Assembly: GCA_021292105.1 (NCBI GenBank)
Contig: CM037866.1
Coordinates: 3,146,607-3,210,606, forward strand
DNA: 64,000 nucleotides
Reading direction: 5' to 3'
Origin: Anadara kagoshimensis
Taxonomy: Eukaryota; Mollusca; Bivalvia; Arcoida; Arcidae
A model generated the notes under the pieces. It saw nothing but the letters and a program-made list of their open reading frames with translations, had not been told where the DNA came from and did no database searches. The translations under genes were made by a program, and so were the position numbers. Positions 51,801 to 57,974 of the stretch are shown piece after piece (within the stretch, counting starts at the first letter, position 1; each line of letters opens with the position of its first letter).

Positions 51801-54800
51801 CGGAGTATCCAGCCTCAATTTCCTAATGGACGTCATGTGTTAAATTCAATTTGTCATTTTTAAAGTAAACATTTGTTTTGGGGTGGTGGTTTGTACATGG
51901 TCTGATTGTTTTTATTATCACATCTTACTTATCTTTGACATTAACAGCAAGAGTGAGTTCTTGTTCATTTTTAATGTTTCAGCATTCATATGATTTGGAA
52001 GGGGAGGTCGAAGTTAAACCTGAAATACTTGAAAATGGACTCGGAATAAATACAGGAGACAAGGTGAGTGACAATATTCCAAGCAGTTATTTTATATTCT
52101 CTACAATCTGAAATAGAAGTTAGATTAGTAAAAAAATCTTATTAATTAACAAAATGTAAAAATACACAAAAACATTAACTAACAAATTGCACTGTAACAC
52201 TACATTAATATGAAATTTCGAATTACTTGTTTGACCAATTTAAGTTACACATTTGAATTGATTCTATACAATTAGTATTAGAGTACTATGTATGTTCTGT
52301 TTTGCTTTAGCATACATCTATACCTAATTTACAATATTGTTCAATTGACGTATCGCTGACCACACTCACAATGTTTCAACAAAAGGCCTGGCATGCTTAA
52401 ATTACACACAAAAATAATTAAAACTTGGCCTGAATTGTACCATTTAATGACGCCCCTGGCACCAGTAGGTCATAAGTTGCCGTGAAGCCGCTTTGGTACC
52501 GTGATGGCGGCCTTTGTCGGAACAATCTGGGCGTTGCCTGCGATCCGTCAATTATACAGGCTAGAGACGTCTGATTGCTAACTTAAAATAATGAGTTTAT
52601 GAGTAAAACTAAAGACAGTTTCTATTTGGTTTTTGTCAATCAACCATTTGTATTAGAACTTTTAATTTCATTATCTTTTATTTAATTTTTAATATTGCAT
52701 GGCGACATAAAACGTTTTGTGGACATTGCTACAGGTAGGGTTGCAACCTCACTGCATCTACAATGTATTTTTAAGCAGCTTGCTTTATTGTATAACATCA
52801 GCAAAATTAAATTAATATAAATCTTTTTTGTTTTTAAAGGTATTTGTATTGAGATATTTGCTGAACTTGTTAACATTATTTGATCTGCGGTCGTTATTTC
52901 ATTTACTCTCAAACTCTATTACATTGTAAAAAATGGGTTACCTTTTTTATTTGTTTATTTTGGGAATAAAAAAATAATTCGTCCAAATCAAAAGCTTAAT
53001 AAATACTGTTAAAAAGGAAGTATGATATAAAAGTAAGACACTGTTTATAATCGGATGAACTGATATTAGTAGTATTGTGTCTGACTGAAAACTCTTTAAG
53101 GCAATAAATAACGTGGCATAAAAGCTTAATTGGGGTAAAGGATTTATATCCCCGCTGTGTATCGCTCGGACATTCTTTACTTTACCTTAACAGTTTATTA
53201 TCTTAAAATATAATTTTACAATTTTGGTCCAAACAAACTCAACTGATAAGGTATTCTATTCCGAATGCATGTGTTTCTGGTAACCGTTTGCCGAATCATT
53301 TCTGGATATTAAATGTGTCAAAACCCCCTCCCCGTGATTTTTTCTTTCGGTTCCACATGTCTATTTCCGGTTTGGATGCAATATATATTTACTGATAAAT
53401 ACGACGAGAAAAACTAGTTTGGTAAGTCACATTTAAAGTGAATTTGAAATAAAACGGCCTTCGTTGTATTTGAACATCATAAACGCAAAAAAAGCTGCAC
53501 AAATGTCACAGAAATTGGCCATCATGTAGTTGCAAATAATTAACAGACGTAGAAGTCGTCGGGTATTAGTTTTGCGGAAAAAGTTTCGTTTCAATAGAAC
53601 TAAATCGCACAACCATCCCGATTTTCTCTAGTTTTACTGTCTCAACACCTCTCAAGTGTAGCTCAATTTATTTTTTCCATTCGAAATTTATTATTATAAA
53701 CAGATAAAATTTCCATATTTGCATGTCAAGTTACCAATCGTTAACAGGGTGATGGCGAAAAATAATTCCCAAACATTGACGTCACTTGTAGAAAAGGTTT
53801 CATGTTCTGGCCTACCTGTTTTCCAAACAGAGTCTGATTTTGTGTTCAGATAAAATGAAAAACAACAGGACTCGGCCTAAAATATCATTTATTTTATAGA
53901 ATGAGTTTTGTATCATGGTAGACTTCTTCTCTGTATGGTATAAACTTTTGTCAAAATGTTCACCCTGAAAAAAATCGAAGTTTTTGACTCTACCTCTAAT
54001 GACAAACACCATCCCCTTTACTAAGGCTTCCATTCATATGTTAAAAGGTATCATTGGTGACTGGCTTGACGACTGGACACTGATTAACACTTTAAACCGT
54101 AGTGACTAAATCAATCATCACATGAGTTTTGTGAATCATGGGTGGTCCTGGGCCCTTGTGATGTACTACTGGTTTAGCATGGTTAAACTTTACCATGCAT
54201 TTAGTGTATATGCATTTGAAGTAACTAAAACAACACAAGTTGTTGATAAAGGTAGGTGTATCGTAACAACTGAAGATCCTTGAATGTTCCATGCTCTAGA
54301 TCTAGTAAACATACTTATTTACACGTAACCCATCGCCTCGGAAGTGACCCTGTGACAATTTTGGAATATTCCGTAGACGATTTTTATCCACAAAAATAAG
54401 ATAGCGCGTAACCAGAAACATCCGTATTGGACGGCCGTCTAGTGCTGTTTCACATGACAGTTATAGCTTGCAGGAGGTGTTGCAATGCCTCGATTGGGAT
54501 ATATGTTACATCACATCACCCTCGACTGAGATCATACGATATCGGTCACAAACAGGTGACAGATTCTATTAATCTTGTCAGTTATAATGTTTTTACTATA
54601 ATATGGTTACGGATCTTTATGTTTGCTTCTGATTTTCAGCTTTCTTTCAAAGAAGCAGTAGAAGATGATATAGATAAAGATACAGACGACATCGATAAAA
54701 TGGTATTGTCTGCAAAACATGGAAAGTGGGAAGAAGTTTGGGAAAAACTGGAACAGAAGCCTTATATAGTGAATTGTATTCCAGAGGGACGTGCCTGGTC

Positions 54801-55788
54801 GGCTCTCCATCAAGCTATTTTTTTAGGAAACCTTGAAGCGGTCAAAAAACTTGTAGAAGATTTTGAAGCAGATCCCGGATGTTACACAAAACCTGATATT
54901 GCCAAGGTTGCAGAACCAGGAACAAATGCAGTGTTTTTGGCTAAAAAACTTCACAAAAATATAATTCATGATTATTTATTGAAACAACTTGTTATCAGGA
55001 ATCTTGCAATAAAAAGTCAGGATATCAATTTTGTAGACCACAGAAATAACAAAGCATACCCATTTCAAAAACATTCGTTGTTGAAAATAACCATGGCTTC
55101 TTACAAGTCCATTTTCTCGAGTGATAAATATCCTTGCAGAAACCAAATGGAACACCTATCAATAATAACAGATGGTATATTTAAAGCTTCAGATGCAGTG
55201 TGGAAGGATGCAGCAGTAAAGATATACCATACACTCTATGGAATCGAAAGGGGTCAAACGGAAAAACTTCTGAATTCTCAATCTAAAGAAGAATTCTTTG
55301 GAAAACTTGTCAGTTTGTATACAGGGAATTCAATATATCCTTTTCTCACACCAGCTCTTTCACGACAGCGAAAGACTCCATTTAAACCGCTTGCAATAGA
55401 TCTGTCTGTAGCACCATTTGCCCTAACCCTGACAGCCGTTCTAATGTACTGGAAAGACATAGAACCATTTGATGGAGTAACATACCGTGGAGTTTCATCA
55501 AATGTTGTCGATCAGTATAAAGAAGGACAAACATTAATGTATATATCCTTCATCTCTAGCAGTAAGCAACGATCTGTGGCTAAGGGATTTGCCAAAGATC
55601 AAGGAACATTGTTCATTTTTCTCAATATTGCCGCCGATGCAACTTGGCAACCGCGGTTTATCGAAAAGTATTCAGAGTTTAAACATGAAGAGGAGTGCTT
55701 GTATCCTTTAGGTGCTGAGTTTTCTGTTGTTTCTGTTGACAAAACAAAACGAGAGGTAACACTTACTCTGTTAAATTCGACAGTGTAA
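21630..55788 (+). CDS. Multi-exon gene: (OTU-like?)-HSPA12-like pseudo-ATPase-ankyrin-like-ADP-ribosyltransferase
   Basis: Gene-level entry; joined exons 21630-21804, 25859-26097, 27761-27946, 33139-33226, 33502-33550, 34530-34596, 44281-44319, 49642-49695, 51983-52063 and 54640-55788 give about 708 residues, 5' partial. Every junction is phase-compatible and all frames are open. Residues 1-58 are weakly OTU-like. Residues 59-268 match HSPA12-type Hsp70 proteins in order: phosphate-1 motif (76-87), the VALP strand (179-182), the helix equivalent to EPEAASIYC (about 213-221), then a jump to the VLRGAI helix near the end of the ATPase domain (251-256). The middle of the ATPase domain is absent, so nucleotide hydrolysis is unlikely. 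Residues 269-326 are linker, 327-440 ankyrin-like, and about 470-708 ADP-ribosyltransferase with R609, S632 and E676/E678. No transmembrane segment is obvious. I infer an intracellular immune or stress role, unproven. Upstream exons, promoter and start codon were not found. Confidence 0.75.
21805..25858. other. Intron, no recognised gene
   Basis: 4.05-kb AT-rich intron. A diverged copy of the 2.35-kb intron segment is at about 25010-25095, and low-grade repetition of CCTTCAC/ACCTT phrases is at about 23770-24090. Nothing else could be supported. Confidence 0.55.
25859..26097 (+). CDS. Exon: HSPA12-like phosphate-1 region
   Basis: Acceptor TCAAATAG, donor GTAAGT, phase 1 in and 0 out. The split codon joined to the previous exon gives Glu. 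It reads DTIIAIDCGTIFTGFAIS, the D-x-G-T-x-x-[ST]-G phosphate-1 loop of the Hsp70/actin ATPase fold in its HSPA12 wording (usually VVAIDFGTTxSGYA). The following ~45 residues are shorter and more diverged than in HSPA12A/B. The conserved PT-LL strand and FG-x-A segments are not evident. Confidence 0.85.
26840..27549 (-). pseudogene. mariner transposase pseudogene in intron
   Basis: Minus-strand fragments in changing frames read ISHVSVYTVIHDHLGISKVS (second helix-turn-helix), then WVPRNLNVQD, VTGDETWI (first catalytic Asp environment), QWKHPGSPPIKKFK, AGKVMVTVFWDSKGVLLINY (second Asp) and GANYADLMKQ. These are the ordered signatures of mariner transposases. The N-terminus begins at about 27549 (MMKNQNVEFRAVIMSLTV). 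Stops and frameshifts make it inactive. It sits wholly inside the intron between the first two Hsp70-like exons, in reverse orientation. Confidence 0.9.
27761..27946 (+). CDS. Exon: HSPA12-like ATPase, middle of lobe I
   Basis: Acceptor ATACTTGTAG, donor GTAATG, phase 0 in and out; 62 residues. Helix IEQRLDISDLTTDVVSRCVN is followed by NIQYIVALP, which aligns with the HSPA12 segment 'I-x-WV-TVPAIW' after its long helix. The usual W and the AKQFM motif are replaced (IEGDTDTKMCFIKE), as expected for a degenerate member. Confidence 0.8.
28200..29318 (+). pseudogene. 5' part of a decayed PLE
   Basis: The clearest piece is 29213-29315, reading GPVGHVITDDLNMIDNTKLR and ending HKYGEP. This is the conserved N-terminal block of FDFSTLYTTIPH-type PLE proteins (GHVVTGDLNIV..LR...GPKYREP). 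The coding thread then breaks and resumes at 31313. The upstream part (about 28240-28760) is full of stops and assigned only by position. Confidence 0.6.
28850..29125 (-). repeat. Fossil retrozyme unit, minus strand
   Basis: On the minus strand it matches the 340-bp unit: ACCCCTGAGCCGGTATTTC-like start, then AAATATACTATTTTATAAAT, AGATATACTCCCTCAT, TTAGCTAATTTTGGTAAACT and CAACATCTTGG. The hammerhead end shows CTACTGATGA but no intact stem II or GAAAC box. It is dead and lies within the decayed PLE. Confidence 0.7.
29760..30220 (-). pseudogene. LINE ORF2 endonuclease fragment
   Basis: Minus-strand frames read HPIHTGKVYGGVSVLLKKS, then SNFYCGKDYDNGIETLNEII and YDLIIAGDLNAKTG. GDLNAKTG is the conserved exonuclease-endonuclease-phosphatase (APE-like) motif of L1/Tx1/CR1-type LINEs. 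A frameshift lies between the first two segments. No reverse transcriptase follows. Confidence 0.8.
30424..31051 (-). pseudogene. LINE ORF1-like fragment (coiled coil plus RRM-like)
   Basis: The minus strand begins with a coiled-coil-like segment (LDELVEELERKNAQLKQSVS), continues in a shifted frame as NNLIFYGIKNEK (typical after the coiled coil of L1-type ORF1), and ends INEDFTKRVRHTRRLLTKYL then YDKLIIDSDMF, the C-terminal domain signature. At least two frameshifts or stops are present. Confidence 0.7.
31313..32890 (+). pseudogene. Decayed PLE reverse transcriptase with 3' tail
   Basis: It resumes the PLE thread with YNKYLVVPADKATNNIILVC, then frames with many stops show YSTSMINQMRILEKSK, FYASTLYTTI-type motif A debris, TIGISTGTNSALLLTDLF (motif B, altered) and YRYKDDVLSLTN, where the YIDD box has become YKDD. 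The 3' end carries the coding tail and the UTR blocks (TAGCTAGCTTAACAGG, CACCCGGTCTCACTTCC, TTGACTTTGCTTCTGG). It is inactive. Together with 28200-29318 it is one element split by the LINE insertion. Confidence 0.85.
33139..33226 (+). CDS. Exon: HSPA12-like 'EPEAA-YC' equivalent
   Basis: Acceptor TTTTGCAG, donor GTAAAT, phase 0 in and 1 out. It reads AKISRDRLSVVTTKEVVKYL, then CLKY, aligning with AGI...LIIALEPEAASIYC in HSPA12 proteins. The helix and its Y-x-C ending are recognisable, but the EPEA core is TKEV. Confidence 0.75.
33502..33550 (+). CDS. Small exon: late ATPase segment
   Basis: Strong acceptor (TTTTTTTCAG), weaker donor GTATCC, phase 1 in and 2 out. EIQKTVKHSENIDFDIK aligns with the HSPA12 helix-strand 'LLQ-x-AV..AF....IIP' that directly precedes VLKGAV. 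The next exon supplies exactly that. If this exon is skipped, the alternative acceptor at 34526 restores frame from the previous exon. Confidence 0.6.
33903..34080 (-). mobile_element. PLE 3' tail, minus strand
   Basis: The reverse complement of the reference tail: CAGAAGCAAAGTAAA, CACGTGAACGTCCACCAGGG, GAGGCCGGGTGCTCCGGAAG and CTCCTGTTTAGCTAGCTA. It faces the plus-strand tail at 34108-34215. Confidence 0.85.
34108..34215 (+). mobile_element. PLE 3' tail, plus strand
   Basis: ACACGTGACGGGTGTAG, TTAGCTAAACAGAAGGTGCT, GCACCCGGTCTCACTTCC and TTTTTACTTTGCCTCTGG occur in reference order. It lacks the central GGTGGAAGTTCACGTG block. It forms an inverted pair with the tail at 33903-34080. Confidence 0.85.
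34310..34362. repeat. (CA)n and (TA)n microsatellite
   Basis: CA repeats followed by TA repeats inside the intron before the VLRGAI exon. Confidence 0.9.
34530..34596 (+). CDS. Exon: HSPA12-like 'VLRGAI' segment
   Basis: Two acceptors fit: CATAG before 34526 (joins from 33226, phase 1) and ACAG before 34530 (joins from 33550, phase 2). Donor GTATAT, phase 0 out. GDVSVLRGAIQMIKDKIDKE matches the 'P-x-D-x-GLAVLKGAV-x-FG' segment near the end of the HSPA12 ATPase domain. The tail becomes charged and helical. The paired acceptors would allow one small exon to be included or skipped without changing frame. Confidence 0.7.
34957..35022. repeat. (TC)n-(TG)n microsatellite
   Basis: About 20 TC repeats run directly into TG repeats. 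The open frame across it is an artefact of the repeat. Confidence 0.95.
35940..36250. repeat. Left subterminal ~80-95 bp repeats
   Basis: GACCGCGCATGCTC or a near variant (GGACGGCGCATGCTC, ACCGCGCATGCTTAG) recurs near 35987, 36069, 36151 and 36232, with TGTTCTAAAT and CCTGTCCTGG-like phrases between. The right end carries ACCACGCATGCGCT near 42291 as a single inverted counterpart. Confidence 0.8.
36374..36570 (+). pseudogene. Transposase N-terminal HTH fragment
   Basis: The frame LRRSGKTVVDTRQELINSEG then ITRQAISSFLERYRQTGSLS resembles the Tc1/paired-like helix-turn-helix with its R-x-x-x-TGS-x-x-D end. A shifted frame then gives RPRRLNDEHMNFID. No DDE domain follows. It supports membership of the element in the Tc1/mariner superfamily. 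Confidence 0.6.
36596..36685 (-). mobile_element. SINE tRNA-head fragment
   Basis: The minus strand reads CGTGGCCTAATGAATAAGGA (A-box-like) and later GAGCTCCAGTCCCGCTGAC (decayed B box), the same head family as 13588-13942 and 60560-60904. No body is present. Confidence 0.6.
36838..36901. repeat. (AAT/ATT)n microsatellite
   Basis: A short AAT run turns into a long ATT run, giving a self-complementary stretch. Similar AAT runs lie at 40216-40270 and 41503-41545. Confidence 0.95.
37425..37540. repeat. (AAAT)n then (CATT)n microsatellite
   Basis: A long AAAT array is followed by about nine CATT units. Related AAAT/TTTA arrays lie at 39663-39732 and 40379-40430, and a CA run at 38336-38366. Confidence 0.95.
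40800..41098 (-). mobile_element. tRNA-derived SINE nested in the 7-kb element
   Basis: The minus strand starts GTAGCTCAGTTGGCAGACTG (A box and D arm), then GGTCGAACCCCGACC (B-box-like), followed by a non-tRNA body with GTGGTGATTTTTTTT and the phrase that on the plus strand reads GGTTCTTTAGCGTACCACGC. The body type is frequent in mollusc genomes by recollection. It is a younger insertion inside the TIR element. Confidence 0.75.
42285..42700. repeat. Right subterminal GCAGAGATT repeats
   Basis: About ten GCAGAGATT/CCAGAGATT motifs occur, several spaced about 40-60 bp apart and joined by TTTTCCTAGGACAGGACAGG or TTTAGAAAA phrases. They mirror AATCTCTGC-type motifs of the left end and could be transposase binding sites; this role is inferred. 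Confidence 0.8.
42773..44280. other. Intron remainder, no recognised feature
   Basis: AT-rich DNA between the TIR element and the 39-nt exon. No frame, RNA gene or repeat could be supported. Confidence 0.5.
44281..44319 (+). CDS. Linker mini-exon, 39 nt
   Basis: Acceptor TTTCGTTTAG, donor GTAAAA, phase 0 in and out; LKENFKKNLIEMQ. Charged and probably helical, with no family match. A long CT microsatellite starts about 8 nt after the exon, within the donor region. The exon is symmetrical, so skipping keeps the frame. Confidence 0.5.
44326..44381. repeat. (CT)n directly after a 5' splice site
   Basis: About 28 CT repeats follow the donor of the 39-nt exon almost immediately. Confidence 0.95.
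44382..44600 (+). repeat. Fossil retrozyme unit, plus strand
   Basis: It matches the 340-bp unit in order: TTAAATTTCCTGCCAGTT, CTCATGCAAAATATTTTCTT, then a decayed hammerhead. The ribozyme core is CATCTGAGGAG (the UGA of CUGAUGA lost), stem II AGGAG/CTCCT is still paired, GAAA has become TAAA, and ACGGCCGTC is kept. It is predicted inactive. Confidence 0.75.
44810..45645 (+). repeat. Degenerate tandem repeat with AATCAGTGTGTTAAGTTCTA
   Basis: Phrases such as ATCAGTGTGTTAAG, ACAAGGTTTGCAAACAGATT, CCTTGATC..TGTTCA..GGTCA and GTAAAAACGCTAAA recur about every 110-200 bp. The repeat reappears at 45850-45905 and resumes at about 49268 after the TIR element, which therefore inserted into it. Short frames here are not conserved between units. 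Confidence 0.65.
45712..45809. repeat. (CT)n-(AT)n microsatellite
   Basis: CT repeats followed by about 22 AT repeats. The 89-codon frame across it is an artefact. Confidence 0.95.
45918..49265. mobile_element. ~3.35-kb TIR element carrying an uncharacterised gene family
   Basis: The left end TAGTGGAGCGGCTAAGT and its complement at the right end (ACTTAGCCGCTCCACTA) begin imperfect inverted repeats of roughly 165 bases. These include TTGTGATACAAG.ATGAAACTTG and CCATTTTCAAGATGGC on both sides. A 9-base insertion separates the left arm from the right. Target duplication may be TA but is not certain. The flanks are one degenerate tandem repeat interrupted by the element. The interior carries the minus-strand pseudogene at 47205-48512. 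Confidence 0.8.
47205..48512 (-). pseudogene. Broken member of the 'EADTR...DTDVVV...FHAFTGCD' family
   Basis: Four minus-strand frames follow one another: 48512-48207 (MDSDLALAHLLQYTVANSQD), 47980-47642 (ADVMIIDGLALVNERSPG, TFDEYA), 47726-47385 (NKTELFNLL, APCSEEKADTRIFLHIKHAD, SSSNTDVVIGVAVFN) and 47398-47204 (RGKDKIHELKISLGPRSVAR, FFHAFKAIS). They match in order a large family of uncharacterised proteins in cnidarians, molluscs and fish, with motifs DG-A-VN, EEADTR, DTDVVV and FHAFTGCD. Here HAFTGCD is HAFKAIS, and frameshifts plus the gap after 48207 break the gene. The acidic motifs suggest a nuclease-type fold; that is speculation. Its place between TIRs suggests this family is carried by a DNA transposon. 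Confidence 0.7.
49642..49695 (+). CDS. Linker exon with probable GC donor
   Basis: Acceptor AATTTCAG, phase 0; AKIKLPEIKSFQEIMQKK. The natural donor AAG|GCAAGT fits the extended consensus of GC-AG introns and keeps phase 0 to the next exon. No GT donor is found before the frame closes (TGA a few codons later). The exon is lysine-rich with no family match. Confidence 0.5.
49740..50644. other. Intron, no recognised feature
   Basis: AT-rich DNA without supported genes or repeats, ending at the first of three PLE tails. Confidence 0.5.
50645..50910 (+). mobile_element. PLE 3' tail, diverged
   Basis: It has the RT C-terminal end (AAACTCTCAAACAGCTAAAG region), TAGCTAGCTATAAAGGAGGC, CCTTTCGGAGTAACC and the GTTTCAAAGTTTTAATTTTG block, in reference order. 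Confidence 0.75.
51055..51370 (+). mobile_element. PLE 3' tail, well preserved
   Basis: It starts CTTATCAAGGCCCTCAAAAA (the last RT codons) and continues with GGTGTAGCTATCTAAACAGG, CCTTCCGGAGCACGCGGAC, GGTGGAAGTTCACGTGTA and TTTTTACTTTGTTTCTGG. It is truncated at the 5' end so that only about 300 bp remain. Confidence 0.9.
51610..51905 (+). mobile_element. PLE 3' tail, decayed
   Basis: CCTATCAAGACCCTTGAAAA, TTGGCGTCAAATAGGTTCC, AGAAAACTAAACAAGGG and GTATCCAGCCTCAATTTCC match the reference tail with many changes. It ends about 80 bases before the next exon's acceptor. Confidence 0.7.
51983..52063 (+). CDS. Linker exon, 81 nt
   Basis: Acceptor ATGTTTCAG, donor GTGAGT, phase 0 in and out; HSYDLEGEVEVKPEILENGL then GINTGDK. 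Acidic, with no family match. Good splice sites and an in-frame join to the last exon make it the best supported of the linker exons. Confidence 0.65.
52064..54639. other. Intron before the ART exon
   Basis: No gene is visible. Near 54430-54450 the phrase ACGGCCGTCTAGTGCTG equals the 3' half of the retrozyme hammerhead (stem III, GTC site and stem I), a possible retrozyme relic without its CTGATGA half. Confidence 0.5.
54640..55788 (+). CDS. Last exon: ankyrin-like region plus ADP-ribosyltransferase
   Basis: Acceptor GATTTTCAG, phase 0, stop TAA at 55786-55788; 382 residues, numbered here within the exon. Residues 16-115 form ankyrin-like helices (MVLSAKHGKWEEVWEKL; WSALHQAIFLGNLEAVKKLV; NAVFLAKKLHKNIIHDYLL). 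Residues 145-382 fit NAD:arginine ADP-ribosyltransferases: TYRG with R283, YISFISSS with S306, KHEEECLYP with E350 and E352, then LGAEFSVVSVD. This is the R-S-ExE set that binds NAD and modifies arginine. No signal peptide or GPI signal is visible, so an intracellular enzyme is likelier than an ecto-ART. The frame extends upstream to 54427, but that part is intronic because the acceptor and exon phases place the start at 54640. The target protein is unknown. Confidence 0.88.
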   Translation, partial: LSFKEAVEDDIDKDTDDIDKMVLSAKHGKWEEVWEKLEQKPYIVNCIPEGRAWSALHQAIFLGNLEAVKKLVEDFEADPGCYTKPDIAKVAEPGTNAVFLAKKLHKNIIHDYLLKQLVIRNLAIKSQDINFVDHRNNKAYPFQKHSLLKITMASYKSIFSSDKYPCRNQMEHLSIITDGIFKASDAVWKDAAVKIYHTLYGIERGQTEKLLNSQSKEEFFGKLVSLYTGNSIYPFLTPALSRQRKTPFKPLAIDLSVAPFALTLTAVLMYWKDIEPFDGVTYRGVSSNVVDQYKEGQTLMYISFISSSKQRSVAKGFAKDQGTLFIFLNIAADATWQPRFIEKYSEFKHEEECLYPLGAEFSVVSVDKTKREVTLTLLNSTV

Positions 55789-57974
55789 AAATATTAGATT
55801 TCCTTACTGACAATACAACGCATACATCAAGAAACATGTAAGTGTGTGTATAATTTTGTTGTAACATTGTTCACTTGCTAAACAGAGATCATGCACATGA
55901 ACTCACGGCTGAAATTACTTAATTTTGTGCAAATTACATAAAATAGTAAATTTCATTTTGATTTCAACAATCCACAATTAAATGTTTCAACACTACTTTT
56001 CGATATTATGAACGTCGGAGAAATGAGTTAGACTAAAATGTTTATTGTTGAATCCTGTATATTGCTTTATTTTCAGTGTCAAATTTTCGAGATCTTCTCT
56101 ACAAACATTATTGAATTTTCGAGGTCTTCTCGAGAAACATTATTGCAGTATTTTGCGGCAGTTTTATTTTCGCAGGGACACAAATTACCGCAAATATAGC
56201 AAACACAGCGAAATATAAGCATTATACAGTGTCAACATTAAAGCTTTTTTGGGAGCAGGTTACAATGTTAATGATATTTAGAAAATGGATACCATTCTCA
56301 TCGATAGTGTAAGACTGTAAATACAACTTTACACCAAATTAAAAAAATAATGACGGTAGGATAAATATTTCAATACCTAGAAGTTATTAAAGCTATTTAC
56401 AACGTACTAGCATGTTTTTGCAAATCTTCCAGTGGTGAACTTTTATACTCAACCGATGACAATAACAACCTTTTTCATCACAAAGAGATTGGCAATTGTA
56501 ATCATAATGGCTTATTAGATGGAGCCGTTATCAGTACTAATTTGAGACGTTTTGGTCCTTTTTGTATTAATTGGTCTTATAGGAAAATTGACCGGTTGTC
56601 ATGGTATTATTTTTCGTTAAAAGTTTTTACATGAATTATAGAATATTGTCGATACCTAAATAAAACCAACATGTCTTTAAAAGAGATAAGTTTTTTACAT
56701 TTGTTTTGTATATATGAAGTGTGCTCGATTGTACTTATTTTTTATTGCAATTTCAACTTTGTATCGTAATGACTGAATATTATGTGTTAAAATTACGAAA
56801 ACAAAACTGATTACAAGTAGACATTCTTCAAAGCTGTTGTTTTGACTATACAGATTTGTATTTGGAAATGTTGATATGTTATGGATTCTGTGTACATGTG
56901 TTTACATGTTTAACTTTTATATATGTACGTTAGCATAGACGAGAAATGAATCTTATGAAACGTATATTAAGTGTTTCCTTTTTCTTATTATTTGTTTTTA
57001 ATTATAAAATGTTACAATGAAAATTGTTTTGGTTTTTTTTTAATTATTGAAAGTGTTATGTATACATTGATTAATGTTTACAATTACTTGCACTATTTAC
57101 TGCAGTATGTATATAATGGTAATTATCCTATGATTATGTGTGGATTTGGTACAATACGGTTTTTTCTTTTATGTTTCTCTGTTAAACGTCTTAAAAATAT
57201 TTGTATAATTTTGGTCCAAACACTACTAATGAGGAATTTTTATTTCGATACGGCAGTTTGGCGCTGCGAGATTAAAACAGGTTTAGTATGTTTCTCATTA
57301 TCGTATTTATTTCAAGGTACCATAATGACAGGACATAAGACACACAGTATTTCAGACAATAAGTCTTTTTAATTTTTTTTTTACAATAATTTTTTTTTCT
57401 TCAAAACTTCATGTTTTGCATTGGAAAATTATCGTGGTATCTTAAAGAAGAAAACAAAAACAAATAGGATGCTTTTCTACATTATATTATAAGTAAAAAT
57501 TACAATATATATATTAAATTATTCAGAATGTACATGCATATCGACACTGGCGAATTACTTTTCAGCTAATACTGTGTCTTGGCAATTTATGTTTAAAGGC
57601 TTAGATAGTTTTAAAGATTTGCTTCATTCTTTTATACACGTATTTTATTGTTTTGTTAATCTAAATAATGTTATTCTAACTTTATGATTATATTAAGCAT
57701 GTTTTCGTGAACAATAATTTCTAGTGTAAGGTAGCATTAACAGGGATGCTAGATCAAACATTTGTAGGCACCAATTGGTTGAAATGCATATACTCCAGTT
57801 TTATATTAAATTATTGTTCCCATCCATATTTTAGGCACTCGGTGTTATTTAAATTGTAGTACAGAAATGCTTTATGTTTTTGAAATTTGATTTGGTTTAA
57901 TCTTAGTATTATTTGTACCTATATCTGCATCTTGTTTGTGGTTTAACATGTAAAATATATTTTACTCTTAAAAA
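55696..57974 (+). repeat. Tandem duplication, unit 1 (ART 3' end and 3' flank)
   Basis: From TGCTTGTATCCTTTAGGTGC to 57974. It includes the last ~30 codons of the ART gene, the stop and about 2.2 kb of 3' UTR or flank. The offset to unit 2 is 2279 bp at the start. A candidate polyadenylation signal lies at about 56658 (AATAAA). Confidence 0.9.
57215..57270 (+). ncRNA. Fossil hammerhead in unit 1
   Basis: CACTACTAATGAGGAATTTT then TTTCGATACGGCAG keeps the hammerhead layout, but the core has CTAATGA for CTGATGA and GATAC for GAAAC, and no GTC site. Predicted inactive. Confidence 0.55.

Noticed and set aside
54427-54639. Upstream extension of the ART open frame
   Set aside because: It is open by chance. 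A good acceptor at 54639 with phase 0 matching the previous exon, and hammerhead debris at 54430, show this part is intron.
57215-57270. Active hammerhead ribozymes in the ART 3' flank
   Set aside because: Essential core bases are changed (CTAATGA or GATAC) and the GTC cleavage site is missing, so they are listed as fossils only.
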